6,701 nucleotides of DNA from Hyphomicrobiaceae bacterium (GTDB taxonomy: Bacteria > Pseudomonadota > Alphaproteobacteria > Rhizobiales > Hyphomicrobiaceae): contig JANYHP010000561.1 of NCBI GenBank assembly GCA_025359005.1, positions 1-6,701 on the forward strand, written 5' to 3'. Each line of letters starts with the position of its first letter. The first letter of the stretch is position 1. Of this stretch, positions 1 to 6,383 are shown piece after piece. Position numbers and translations under genes: made by a program. Under the pieces are notes generated by a model, which saw nothing but the letters and a program-made list of their open reading frames with translations, was not told the origin of the DNA and did not search any database.

Positions 1-618
1 CTGCAGCACCGGCAACGCATAGAGCGCCGCGAGCAGCAGCACCGATCCGAGCAGTTCGATCCGCATCGTCCACAGAAATTCATTGTAGTTCTGCGTGGAC
101 CCGCCTGCATACATAGTGACCAGCGAGAAGCGCAAAGCGCCCGCGACCGAGGGCTCGAAATGGAGCCACGGCGCCAGCCAATCGCTCCGCTGGACGACGG
201 CCGCAGCGGCGACATGGGCGGTCAATCCGGCCTTCATCAGCCCGTACACGAGCAGCGCGCTGAACAAGGCGGGGATCGTCAGACGCGGATAACGCTTGAT
301 CAGAATGCGGTCGAGCGACGCAAAATCGCCGCTGCGCATGTACGCCAGAGAGATCGCCTTACCCGAAAGGACGAAGAAAACGGCGACGGCGAGCGGACCA
401 TTGGCCACCAAGGCCACCCAATTCGAGCGGACCCACGGATACCGCATACCGAAGAGCTCGACGCTCAGGTGGTATAGCACCACTGAAAGTGCCGCCCATC
501 CCCGGATGCCGTCCAGGGCCCAGTCGCGCAGGCGCGCGTCAGAGGTTTGCGTGTCGGCGAGAAGCGCCCCAGCAGCCCCGATATCGACGCCCTCGACCTG
601 CGCTTCGGACGCGCTCAA
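1..618 (-). CDS. Acyltransferase-3 family integral membrane protein (N-terminal part, cut by window edge)
   Basis: The visible 206 residues are the N-terminal part of an AT3 (Acyl_transf_3) protein. Members move acyl groups, often acetyl, onto surface sugars, lipids or peptides across the inner membrane. Family marks seen: LDGIRGWAALSVVLYH in the first helix, giving the RX10H pattern (R39, H50); FFVLSG at 81-86; KRYPRL at 108-113 before a proline-containing helix; and LWTMRIE at 182-188, matching the family's W-[ST]-x3-E segment. Several hydrophobic helices are visible. There is no in-frame ATG before the domain. The best start is TTG at 618, sharing bases with the nuoA stop (TTGA); another TTG lies two codons upstream. 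About 35 polar residues precede the domain. The overlap implies translational coupling to nuoA. The acceptor substrate cannot be told. Family assignment is firm; the start is uncertain. Confidence 0.88.
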   Translation of the reverse strand, partial: MSASEAQVEGVDIGAAGALLADTQTSDARLRDWALDGIRGWAALSVVLYHLSVELFGMRYPWVRSNWVALVANGPLAVAVFFVLSGKAISLAYMRSGDFASLDRILIKRYPRLTIPALFSALLVYGLMKAGLTAHVAAAAVVQRSDWLAPWLHFEPSVAGALRFSLVTMYAGGSTQNYNEFLWTMRIELLGSVLLLAALYALPVLQ

Positions 619-986
619 TCCCAATCGAGCGCGCCTTTGCGCCACTCGTAAATGAAACCGATGGTGAGGATACCGAGGAACGCCATCATCGACCAGAAGC
701 CGAAGGCGCCGACCGACTTGAAGGCCACCGCCCACGGGAACAAAAAGGCCACTTCCAGGTCGAAAATAATGAACAGGATCGACACAAGGTAGAACCGGAC
801 GTCGAACTTCATACGTGCGTCGTCGAAGGCGTTGAAGCCGCACTCGTAGGCCGACACCTTCTCGCTATCGGGGTTGCGGACCGCAATCAGGAACGGCGCG
901 ACCATCAGCGCCAGACCGATAAACCCGGCAACGGCCAGGAACACGGCGATGGGCAGGTAATCCATCAACAGAGCAGAGTGTGGCAT
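615..986 (-). CDS. nuoA: NADH-quinone oxidoreductase subunit A (complex I, ND3 homologue)
   Basis: Subunit A is a small three-helix membrane subunit of proton-pumping complex I, near the quinone-binding region. With the ATG at 986 the protein has 123 residues, close to alphaproteobacterial NuoA and mitochondrial ND3 and shorter than the E. coli subunit. Helix 1 spans about 11-35. The conserved loop follows, with YECG (47-50) carrying the Cys equivalent to the ND3 loop cysteine. Next are KFDVRFYLVSILFIIFDLEV (60-79) with the helix-2 acidic pair D76/E78, a third helix (about 94-112) and the typical YEWRKGALDW tail. Other starts are TTG at 1004 and ATG at 965; none has a strong ribosome binding site, and the 965 start fits the family N-terminus well. 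A weak minus-strand promoter candidate is TTGCGT (1060-1055), 17 bases, TAACAC (1037-1032). The gene looks intact, but nuoB does not follow it. Confidence 0.96.
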   Translation of the reverse strand: MPHSALLMDYLPIAVFLAVAGFIGLALMVAPFLIAVRNPDSEKVSAYECGFNAFDDARMKFDVRFYLVSILFIIFDLEVAFLFPWAVAFKSVGAFGFWSMMAFLGILTIGFIYEWRKGALDWD

Positions 987-1126
987 GGGGGCGTCCGGGT
1001 CCAAGGCGGCAGACAGAAGACAAGTTGGTGGGTGTTATCGCAGGGGCCTTGGCGACGCAATCCCGTCGATGGGCAGCGTCGTGCATCCCGGCGGGTCGCA
1101 GGCGCCTGCAAAGTGCACACTGTCCG

Positions 1127-1154
1127 TTGCCAGTGGGCTGATCCGGCGCTAAAG
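1127..1154 (+). promoter_or_regulatory. Possible sigma-70-type promoter for tRNA-Val
   Basis: TTGCCA (1127-1132) matches the -35 consensus at five of six positions. It is followed 17 bases later by TAAAGC (1150-1155), or 16 bases later by CTAAAG, as a weak -10 element. Transcription would begin a few bases before the tRNA at 1165, a usual distance for a tRNA gene. The -10 match is poor, so this is a candidate only. Confidence 0.35.
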
Positions 1155-1164
1155 CTCTCTGCGG

Positions 1165-1239
1165 GGGCGGTTAGCTCAGCGGTAGAGCGCTTCGTTTACA
1201 CCGAAGATGTCGTAGGTTCGATCCCTACACTGCCCACCA
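1165..1239 (+). tRNA. tRNA-Val (anticodon TAC), CCA encoded
   Basis: The sequence folds as a full cloverleaf. The acceptor stem is GGGCGGT (1165-1171) with ACTGCCC (1229-1235), containing one G-T pair. The D arm is GCTC/GAGC. The anticodon stem is CTTCG/CGAAG with loop TTTACAC, so the anticodon is TAC at 1197-1199, reading valine GUA and, with wobble modification, other GUN codons. A five-base variable loop follows, then the T arm GTAGG/CCTAC with loop TTCGATC. The discriminator is A1236 and CCA is encoded at 1237-1239. All stems pair and no tRNA feature is missing. It is transcribed divergently from nuoA. Confidence 0.97.
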
Positions 1240-1252
1240 CTACCCCAGAGAA

Positions 1253-1274
1253 CCGAGGCCGCGCCGGGCCTTGG
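1253..1274 (+). terminator. GC-rich stem-loop after tRNA-Val
   Basis: CCGAGGCC (1253-1260) pairs with GGCCTTGG (1267-1274), an 8-bp stem with one G-T pair and a 6-base loop, starting 14 bases after the tRNA CCA. No T run follows, so it is not a canonical intrinsic terminator. It may instead mark the 3' boundary of the tRNA precursor. Confidence 0.3.
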
Positions 1275-1337
1275 AATCGTGTCGCGGCTGGCGCTCGGTC
1301 GCATCGACAAATAGCCCTGGCCCGGCGACGAGGGCGC

Positions 1338-2375
1338 ATGGCACTCGATGATTCTTCGCCCACACCAATGCGCCACGACGGCAAACGGCTCGCCGGTCGC
1401 ACCGCGTGGCTGATCACGGACGGCAAGATCGGCATGGACGTGCAGGTGCGCGGCGTGGCCGACGCGTTGGGCGTCGTGGCCGAGATGAAACACGTGACGC
1501 CGCGCGGCGTGCACAGGCTGCTGTCGCCCTGGCTGCCGCCGTCGGCCGGCGAGCGCATCGGCACGGGTGGGCCACTCAGCCCGCCCTGGCCCGACCTTGT
1601 GCTGGCAACGGGCCGCCTCAGCATTCCCTACCTGCGGGCCGTGCGGAAGCTGGCTGGGCCGGAAACCTACACCGTCATTCTGCAAGACCCCAAGACCGGC
1701 GCGGGCTCGGCCGATCTTATCTGGGTGCCGGCGCACGATCGGCTGCGCGGCGCCAACGTGATCTCAACGGCGACGGCGCCGAACAGCTTCACCGCGGCGC
1801 GGCTGGCGAGCCTGCGCGCCACTGGACCGGAGCACATTGCCAAACTGCCCCAGCCGCGCGTCGCCGTCATCCTCGGCGGTCGCAGCGGCGACTACCCCTA
1901 CTCCGATGCCTGCCATGCGCGCTTCGCCGCCGCGCTGTCCTCGCTCGGCGCACTGGGCGCAAGTTTTCTGGTCACACCGTCGCGCCGCACACACGCAGGC
2001 CTGCTTGCAGCCGTCGACGCCGCCACCGCGCCCTTTCCGCGCTTGCTGTGGTCCGGTGAGGGCGCCAACCCCTACCCGGACTTTCTGGCGCAAGCCGACC
2101 TGTTGATCGCCACCGCCGATTCCGTGAATATGGCGAGCGAGATCGCGGCCACTGGGCGGCCGGCCTATATTTTCTTTCCTAAAGGCGGCACCGCGAAATT
2201 TAAGCGTTTTCACGAGGCGTTGCAAAAGTCCGGCGCGACCCGTCCCCTGCCCGATCGCTTCAGCGCGCTTGAGACTTGGACCTATCCGCCGCAGGATGCC
2301 GGCACAGTGATCGCCGCGGAGATCGAACGCCGTTTCGCTCTGCATAAAGCTGCCAACATCCACACGCCCATCTGA
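1338..2375 (+). CDS. ELM1-family (DUF1022) protein, GT-B-like
   Basis: This 345-residue protein belongs to the family called mitochondrial fission ELM1, after the plant protein that recruits dynamin-related protein. The bacterial members are of unknown function, and I infer a GT-B glycosyltransferase-like character. Family marks seen: AWLITDGKIGMDVQ (23-36); PDLVLATGRLSIPYL (85-99); VILQDPKTG (113-121); DLIWVPAHD (126-134); VAVILGGRSGDYPYS (175-189), opening the second half; LLVTPSRRTH-like SFLVTPSRRTH (209-219); and ATADSVNMASEIAATGRPAYIF (258-279), which resembles the nucleotide-sugar end of GT-B enzymes. No signal peptide or membrane helix is seen. ATG 1338 is chosen because GAGGG lies at 1330-1334, though only three bases away; ATG 1368 also fits. 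The open frame continues upstream to 489 through the tRNA, so that part is not coding. The dioxygenase follows after 41 bases. Confidence 0.87.
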   Translation: MALDDSSPTPMRHDGKRLAGRTAWLITDGKIGMDVQVRGVADALGVVAEMKHVTPRGVHRLLSPWLPPSAGERIGTGGPLSPPWPDLVLATGRLSIPYLRAVRKLAGPETYTVILQDPKTGAGSADLIWVPAHDRLRGANVISTATAPNSFTAARLASLRATGPEHIAKLPQPRVAVILGGRSGDYPYSDACHARFAAALSSLGALGASFLVTPSRRTHAGLLAAVDAATAPFPRLLWSGEGANPYPDFLAQADLLIATADSVNMASEIAATGRPAYIFFPKGGTAKFKRFHEALQKSGATRPLPDRFSALETWTYPPQDAGTVIAAEIERRFALHKAANIHTPI

Positions 2376-2404
2376 GTTCGAAACCTGCATCCGACGCCAC
2401 GACC

Positions 2405-2410
2405 GGGGAG
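2405..2410 (+). promoter_or_regulatory. Ribosome binding site of the dioxygenase gene
   Basis: GGGGAG lies six bases before the ATG at 2417. It is the clearest Shine-Dalgarno sequence in the window and fixes the start of the dioxygenase. Confidence 0.75.
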
Positions 2411-2416
2411 ACCATC

Positions 2417-3037
2417 ATGTCCCATCTCAAACTCGACGCCCTCAGCGCCACCAAGGTCGAAACTGAGCCCTATCAATACCTGATGCTGCCGGGCTTCATC
2501 GACGCGGCCAGCATCGCCCGCATCAACGCCACTTATCCCAACATCGAGAAGGGCGGCTCCTACCCGATCGAGAGCCTGGATAGCACGATGGCCATCAAGG
2601 AGGTCATCGCCGAACTGGACGGCGCGGCGTTCGAGAAACTGATCGAAGAGAAGTTCGACGTCGCACTTGCCGGCCGGCCGAAGATGTATTCGCTGCGCGG
2701 CTACACGCGCGCGAAAGACGGCTCCATCCACACCGACAGCCGCGATAAGATCATCACCGTGTTGCTCTATTTGAATGAGACCTGGCAGCAGCCGGGCGGT
2801 CGCCTGCGCATTCTTCGCAGCGGCACCAACGTCGATGATTTCGTGGCAGAAGTGCCCCCCGACAACGGCACTTTGCTGGTCTTCAAGCGCTCGGACACGT
2901 CGTGGCACGGCCATCACCCGTTCGAGGGGCCGCGTCGCTCGCTGCAGATGAACTGGATGACGAGCGAGGGCAGCAAAGGCTTCCACGCGATCCGCCACAA
3001 GTTGTCGGCAGCCGTCAAAAAACTGACGGCTGCGTGA
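2417..3037 (+). CDS. 2-oxoglutarate/Fe(II)-dependent dioxygenase (prolyl 4-hydroxylase-like)
   Basis: This 206-residue protein fits the 2OG-Fe(II) oxygenase superfamily, whose members hydroxylate or otherwise oxidise a substrate while converting 2-oxoglutarate to succinate and CO2. The iron ligands are visible: HTD at 105-107 (H105, D107), then H164 in the segment SWHGHHPF. The arginine expected to bind the 2-oxoglutarate carboxylate is R173 or R174 in PRRSL. Family strands are also present: YSLRGYTR before the first ligand, ITVLLYLN after it, GGRLRIL, and NGTLLVFKRSD before the distal histidine. No signal peptide is seen, so it should be cytoplasmic. The substrate is unknown; neighbouring glycan genes make a sugar or lipid plausible, but that is inference. 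It probably shares a transcript with the upstream ELM1 gene and is coupled to the small downstream gene. Confidence 0.9.
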   Translation: MSHLKLDALSATKVETEPYQYLMLPGFIDAASIARINATYPNIEKGGSYPIESLDSTMAIKEVIAELDGAAFEKLIEEKFDVALAGRPKMYSLRGYTRAKDGSIHTDSRDKIITVLLYLNETWQQPGGRLRILRSGTNVDDFVAEVPPDNGTLLVFKRSDTSWHGHHPFEGPRRSLQMNWMTSEGSKGFHAIRHKLSAAVKKLTAA

Positions 3038-3237
3038 GCGATCCCGCAGCGCCCGCCGCCGCTCCCGCATCGTTTTATAACACGCTCGTGCTGGCGCTTA
3101 TCCCGGCAGCCTTCGGGCTGATCAGCGAGGAGGTCGCCTGGTATCACGGCGCCGCTCTCACACTCGTCACCCTCGGCCTCGGTGCGCTCACTGTCGCGCG
3201 CGCTGCAACGGATAGACGAAAAACCGAAGCAGCATGA
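3034..3237 (+). CDS. Small hypothetical two-helix membrane protein
   Basis: This is a 67-residue frame starting at a GTG that overlaps the dioxygenase stop (GTGA, 3034-3037), an arrangement typical of coupled genes. It has a short Pro/Ala-rich N-terminus, a hydrophobic helix at about 15-31, a short polar turn containing EEVAWYHG, a second helix at about 38-55, and a charged tail (RAATDRRKTEAA) that would lie in the cytoplasm if both ends are inside. I recognise no family. The last 50 bases overlap the convergent gtrA-family gene, but most of the frame is outside it, so it is not merely an antisense shadow. The amphipathic layout and the GTGA overlap support it; the rare start codon and lack of known homology keep confidence moderate. 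Confidence 0.5.
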   Translation: MSDPAAPAAAPASFYNTLVLALIPAAFGLISEEVAWYHGAALTLVTLGLGALTVARAATDRRKTEAA

Positions 3238-3652
3238 AGTTGCTCACCGACACGAGCACGACGTTTACGGGAAAGGCCAGCGCCGCCGGCACGCGCAAAC
3301 CGTCGATCAACACCACGAGCCCGCTCAGTGCCAGGACGAACTGGAACACGTAGGTGGCCAGATAGCGCCCAATCTCGCGCCGCGAAGCCTGGCCGCGAAC
3401 CAGAAACGTCATGCGTCGGTTGAGCACAAAGGCCGGCCCGAGGCAGATCAACCACCCGAGGACAACAGCCTGAAGATACGGCAAGCCCATCCACAGCAGC
3501 AGCAGCAGATATGCGGCATAATTCAGCGCGGCCACAACCACGCCGACTGCACCAAAGCGCGCCAAACTGGCGGCCAGCGTCTCGGCGCCGGTAAGCGCCC
3601 CCACGCGCGTCGCGAGCGTGGACGATGCAGGGGTGAAGTGTTCGCCGACCAT
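3188..3652 (-). CDS. GtrA-family membrane protein (lipid-linked sugar translocation)
   Basis: This 154-residue protein shows the GtrA/DPMS3 pattern of four membrane helices: about 33-52, 58-76, 98-117 and 124-143. Family marks are RFGAVGVVVAALNYAAYLLL (32-51), LNRRMTF (77-83) in the loop after helix 2, GRYLATYVFQF (95-105) in helix 3, and the final NFMLLRFFVYP (138-148). GtrA proteins are thought to flip undecaprenyl-phosphate-linked sugars, or to assist the glycosyltransferases that make them. About 30 polar residues precede the first helix, longer than usual. The ATG at 3652 overlaps the preceding glycosyltransferase stop by one base (TGATG), so this is the third gene of the operon. The 3' end overlaps the small plus-strand gene by 50 bases, with no terminator hairpin seen there. 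Confidence 0.9.
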   Translation of the reverse strand: MVGEHFTPASSTLATRVGALTGAETLAASLARFGAVGVVVAALNYAAYLLLLLWMGLPYLQAVVLGWLICLGPAFVLNRRMTFLVRGQASRREIGRYLATYVFQFVLALSGLVVLIDGLRVPAALAFPVNVVLVSVSNFMLLRFFVYPLQRARQ

Positions 3653-4476
3653 CAGTACCCCAACGCGTAGGCACGCTTGAGCAAGACCGATATGGGCCGC
3701 GGCCAGAGGCGATCGAACATCAGATGGTCTTCAACCCGGCGCCGTCCGCTGCGCAATAGGCGCGAGGTCTCCGTCTCGTCGTTGTAGCGGCGCGCCACCA
3801 GACGCTCGCCGCTATAGGCAAACCGATCGCCGCGCTCCAGTAGCGTCACCCACGCCAGCCAATCCAGATTGCTCTGCAGATCACCGGCAAAGGAGAAATC
3901 GCCGAGACGGTGTCGATCATACGTGATGGCCGAACAGGAAATAGGGTTGCCGAACGAGACAAGCAGCCGGCCGCGCACACCCCTGACGATCTCCCGACGG
4001 CCCGCGAACGTCGCCAGCAGCAGATCTTTCACACGCAGCACTTTGCTGCTTCGCGCGGTGCCCGCACTGTCAATCTCGGACGCGGCCGTGAAGGCGAGCG
4101 TGGCGTCGCCGTGGCGCGCCAGCAGCGCGGCCGTCGTCGCCAGAAACGTCGGCGCATACACATCATCCTGATGCGCCAACGTGACGTAGCGGGAGCCGGA
4201 CGCCGCCAGCGCAAAATTCCAATCCGCCGCAATGCCGCCGCTGATTGGATTGACGACGACCTCGATCCCATGAGCCAACGCCACGTTTGCCACGAACGCA
4301 TTCGGCGTGGACGTTGCAATGACGATCGCCGATCCAATCGTCTGCGCCTTCAGCGACGCCAGACAGGCCGGCAGATAGGGGCTCTTCTTGTATGCCGGCA
4401 CAACGAACGTGTGGTTTGCCGCCACGTCGGATACTTGCGAACCAATGGCCGGAACCGTCATGGGGCGTGGTCTCAT
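3652..4476 (-). CDS. Family 2 glycosyltransferase (soluble, GT-A fold)
   Basis: This 274-residue protein has the GT2 layout. TFVVPAYKKSPYLPACLASL (23-42) is the N-terminal nucleotide-binding strand and helix. ISGGIAADWNFAL (78-90) resembles the usual N-x-G-x-x-x-x-x-N-x-G segment. HQDDVY (102-107) is the DxD-type metal site after VTL. AGDLQSNLDWLAWVTLL (197-213) fits the acidic catalytic region. There is no membrane helix and no GtrB-type C-terminal helix pair; the C-terminus is basic (RSGRRRVEDH, LLKRAYALGY). The start ATG at 4476 overlaps the stop of the upstream GT-C-like gene (ATGA). A second ATG at 4461 is possible; a longer frame reaching 4539 is less likely because it would lie deeper inside the upstream gene. 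Donor sugar and acceptor are unknown. Confidence 0.88.
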   Translation of the reverse strand: MRPRPMTVPAIGSQVSDVAANHTFVVPAYKKSPYLPACLASLKAQTIGSAIVIATSTPNAFVANVALAHGIEVVVNPISGGIAADWNFALAASGSRYVTLAHQDDVYAPTFLATTAALLARHGDATLAFTAASEIDSAGTARSSKVLRVKDLLLATFAGRREIVRGVRGRLLVSFGNPISCSAITYDRHRLGDFSFAGDLQSNLDWLAWVTLLERGDRFAYSGERLVARRYNDETETSRLLRSGRRRVEDHLMFDRLWPRPISVLLKRAYALGY

Positions 4477-6311
4477 CGGACACCGAGCGGCACGAGACAG
4501 GGCACAGCCAACAGATGCGCGCGTCGACCGTCGCGCCAATCGGGCAACGCTTCATCGTGGATTTTGAGGGCACCCAACGCGACGCCCTCCGTCCGATCGA
4601 AGAAACTCACCGTGAGACCGCGCGCGCAGAGCCGATCGATAAGGGCGGGTTCGAGACGGTCGAGAGTGAGGAACAGCGGCTTGTTACGCAGAAACGGATC
4701 GTTGCGACCGAAGTCCTCGCCATAGAACAAGTGGCGATCGTCCACTATCACGATATCGGCGCGCGCTTTTGCGATGGCGGCATAGGTGCCTTTGTGATGG
4801 TTGATAAAGGTGTGCACCTGACTTGCCTGTGCCGGCAGCAGCACCAGCAGCGTGAACGCGCAGATCGCAGCGATCGGCGCCATCGATCGTGATCGCCCAG
4901 TCGCCGCATCACTGGCAGCCACAGGCTTGAAGGCCTCCATCCAGCCATAGGCGCCGATCAGGCACAGCACGCCGAGATAGCCGTGCAGGTAGCGATAGCC
5001 CCACCCATGCCCCTGCGATGGCAGCACGAACAGCACGACAAGGAGCGTGGCCACCACACCGCCCATGGACAGGCGCAGCGGCAGGGGAAGTCCGCGGCGA
5101 CAGGCGAACGCGATCACCAGTAATGCTGGCAAAATGGGGTTATTCCACGCCAGCATGCGCACGAGATTGAGCGCCACCGTCGCGACATCGAACAGCGTGA
5201 ATTTGCCCAGCAGCGACGCGAAACGCTCGAAGAAGAAGCGCGATCCACCTTCAAAGCCGCCGCCGAGGTGCACGCCCGCGGCCGCCGCCAGCACCGACCA
5301 GTACCCAGTCCAGAACACTGCGAAAGCGAGATAGCTGAACGAATAGACCAGCGCTGTACGGAATCGCCGCCCCCACCACAGATGCAGCACGAAGGGTGCC
5401 GCGAAGAAAACGTGGAACGCCAGTTGGTGCCAGCCCATGGCCACAAAACCCACCGCCAGAGCACCAGCCGCACCCAGCGCGCCGCCGCGCAGGTACAGAC
5501 GAAGCCACGCCAACGTCAGCGCCATATGCCCGGTCATCGCGAAACTGGTCGACGCCATGAACAGCACCTGCGCCGAGGTCGCGAGCAACAGCGACGCAAC
5601 GATCGCTGCATCCGGCCGCGCCGGCCACAACACGCGCGCCAACCCGAAACACAGCCACACCGACAGCGCCGCCAGCAAAGGGTTTGCGAACTGCGGCGCG
5701 AGCAGCGTTGCAACAAGCGCACGGAAGGCAGCGTTGCCCGGCAGATAGGACGAACCCAGCGCGGTGTTGCCCGCCACCTGCACCATGAAGCGCGGCTGCA
5801 AGGCCGCTGCATAGTCACGCCACTCGGGTGGCACGACCGCCATGAGATGGCCGCGCATGAACACGGTGGTATCGAAGCTCGCCATCTGCTCGTCGCGCAC
5901 AAGATCGTAGTTCTGCGCAACGCCATAGGTGCTCGCCAGCGACGCGACAAAGACGAGCAGGGCAAGGATGGCCGCCGCTCGCTCCGGGCGCTCAAGCACG
6001 CCATCGAGCGACAGGCGCGGGAGGGCTGCCGGCGTCAGCCGCGACAGCGCCAGCAGGACGACCGCGATCAGCAGCACCCACCATTTATCCTGGTGCACAA
6101 AGTAGTAGGACGGCTCGAAAAAGAAGTCGTCCGGCCGCCAGCGGATCAGCGCTTGCAGGGCTACGACCGCGCCGATGCTGGCGAGGGCCACCCGTTCCAT
6201 CGCGCGCGCCAGTGCCAGCGGCAACGCCACCGCGGCCGCCAGCGTCGGAACCATCGGTTCCGCCGCCACGGGTTTGGCCGGCAGCAATCGTGTCTTCAGC
6301 GCCAAGAGCAT
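4473..6311 (-). CDS. Polytopic membrane protein, probable GT-C-fold glycosyltransferase
   Basis: This 612-residue protein has around ten or more hydrophobic helices (for example about 41-56, 78-92, 112-127, 213-228, 236-252, 281-311, 320-345, 393-404, 416-430, 444-457 and 478-493). A polar C-terminal domain (about 500-612) follows and should face the periplasm. The stretch YDLVRDEQMASFDTT (135-149) puts an Asp-Glu pair (D140, E141) early after a helix, where GT-C enzymes such as ArnT or PMT keep their catalytic acid. SSYLPGN (187-193) and GHGWGYRYLHGY (434-445) also look like active-site loops. GT-C enzymes use polyprenyl-phosphate sugars on the outer face of the membrane. ATG 6311 is the first in-frame ATG after a TAA, but no clear ribosome binding site precedes it. 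It is first in the operon. I cannot name a precise family; membrane character is certain, the GT-C role is inferred. Confidence 0.75.
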   Translation of the reverse strand: MLLALKTRLLPAKPVAAEPMVPTLAAAVALPLALARAMERVALASIGAVVALQALIRWRPDDFFFEPSYYFVHQDKWWVLLIAVVLLALSRLTPAALPRLSLDGVLERPERAAAILALLVFVASLASTYGVAQNYDLVRDEQMASFDTTVFMRGHLMAVVPPEWRDYAAALQPRFMVQVAGNTALGSSYLPGNAAFRALVATLLAPQFANPLLAALSVWLCFGLARVLWPARPDAAIVASLLLATSAQVLFMASTSFAMTGHMALTLAWLRLYLRGGALGAAGALAVGFVAMGWHQLAFHVFFAAPFVLHLWWGRRFRTALVYSFSYLAFAVFWTGYWSVLAAAAGVHLGGGFEGGSRFFFERFASLLGKFTLFDVATVALNLVRMLAWNNPILPALLVIAFACRRGLPLPLRLSMGGVVATLLVVLFVLPSQGHGWGYRYLHGYLGVLCLIGAYGWMEAFKPVAASDAATGRSRSMAPIAAICAFTLLVLLPAQASQVHTFINHHKGTYAAIAKARADIVIVDDRHLFYGEDFGRNDPFLRNKPLFLTLDRLEPALIDRLCARGLTVSFFDRTEGVALGALKIHDEALPDWRDGRRAHLLAVPCLVPLGVR

Positions 6312-6354
6312 GGCGCCGAGCTTGGTCGTGATTCTTTAACGGAACGTTTACCGC

Positions 6355-6383
6355 CGCGTATCCGCCCTCATGCCAACGGTCAA
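6355..6383 (-). promoter_or_regulatory. Tentative promoter for the GT-C/GT2/GtrA operon
   Basis: On the minus strand TTGACC (6383-6378) is a good -35 match. After 17 bases comes TACGCG (6360-6355), a poor -10 element. The spacing and the distance of about 45 bases to the ATG at 6311 are acceptable. The -35 lies inside an inverted repeat. Weak evidence. Confidence 0.2.

Noticed and set aside
489..1337. Upstream part of a continuous plus-strand open frame that ends in the ELM1 gene (489-2375)
   Set aside because: It is antisense to nuoA and the acyltransferase and passes through the tRNA-Val gene. The encoded residues show no family resemblance, and the ELM1 family begins after 1338.
1764..2390. 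208-codon minus-strand open frame opposite the ELM1 gene
   Set aside because: It is Gly/Arg-rich and has no motif. The opposite strand carries a recognised protein family.
2282..3070. 262-codon minus-strand open frame opposite the dioxygenase
   Set aside because: It is an antisense shadow: the dioxygenase strand has the iron-ligand motif and a ribosome binding site, while this frame has neither.
3910..4725. 271-codon plus-strand open frame opposite the glycosyltransferase genes
   Set aside because: It is Arg-rich with low complexity, wholly antisense to two well-supported genes, and has no recognisable domain.
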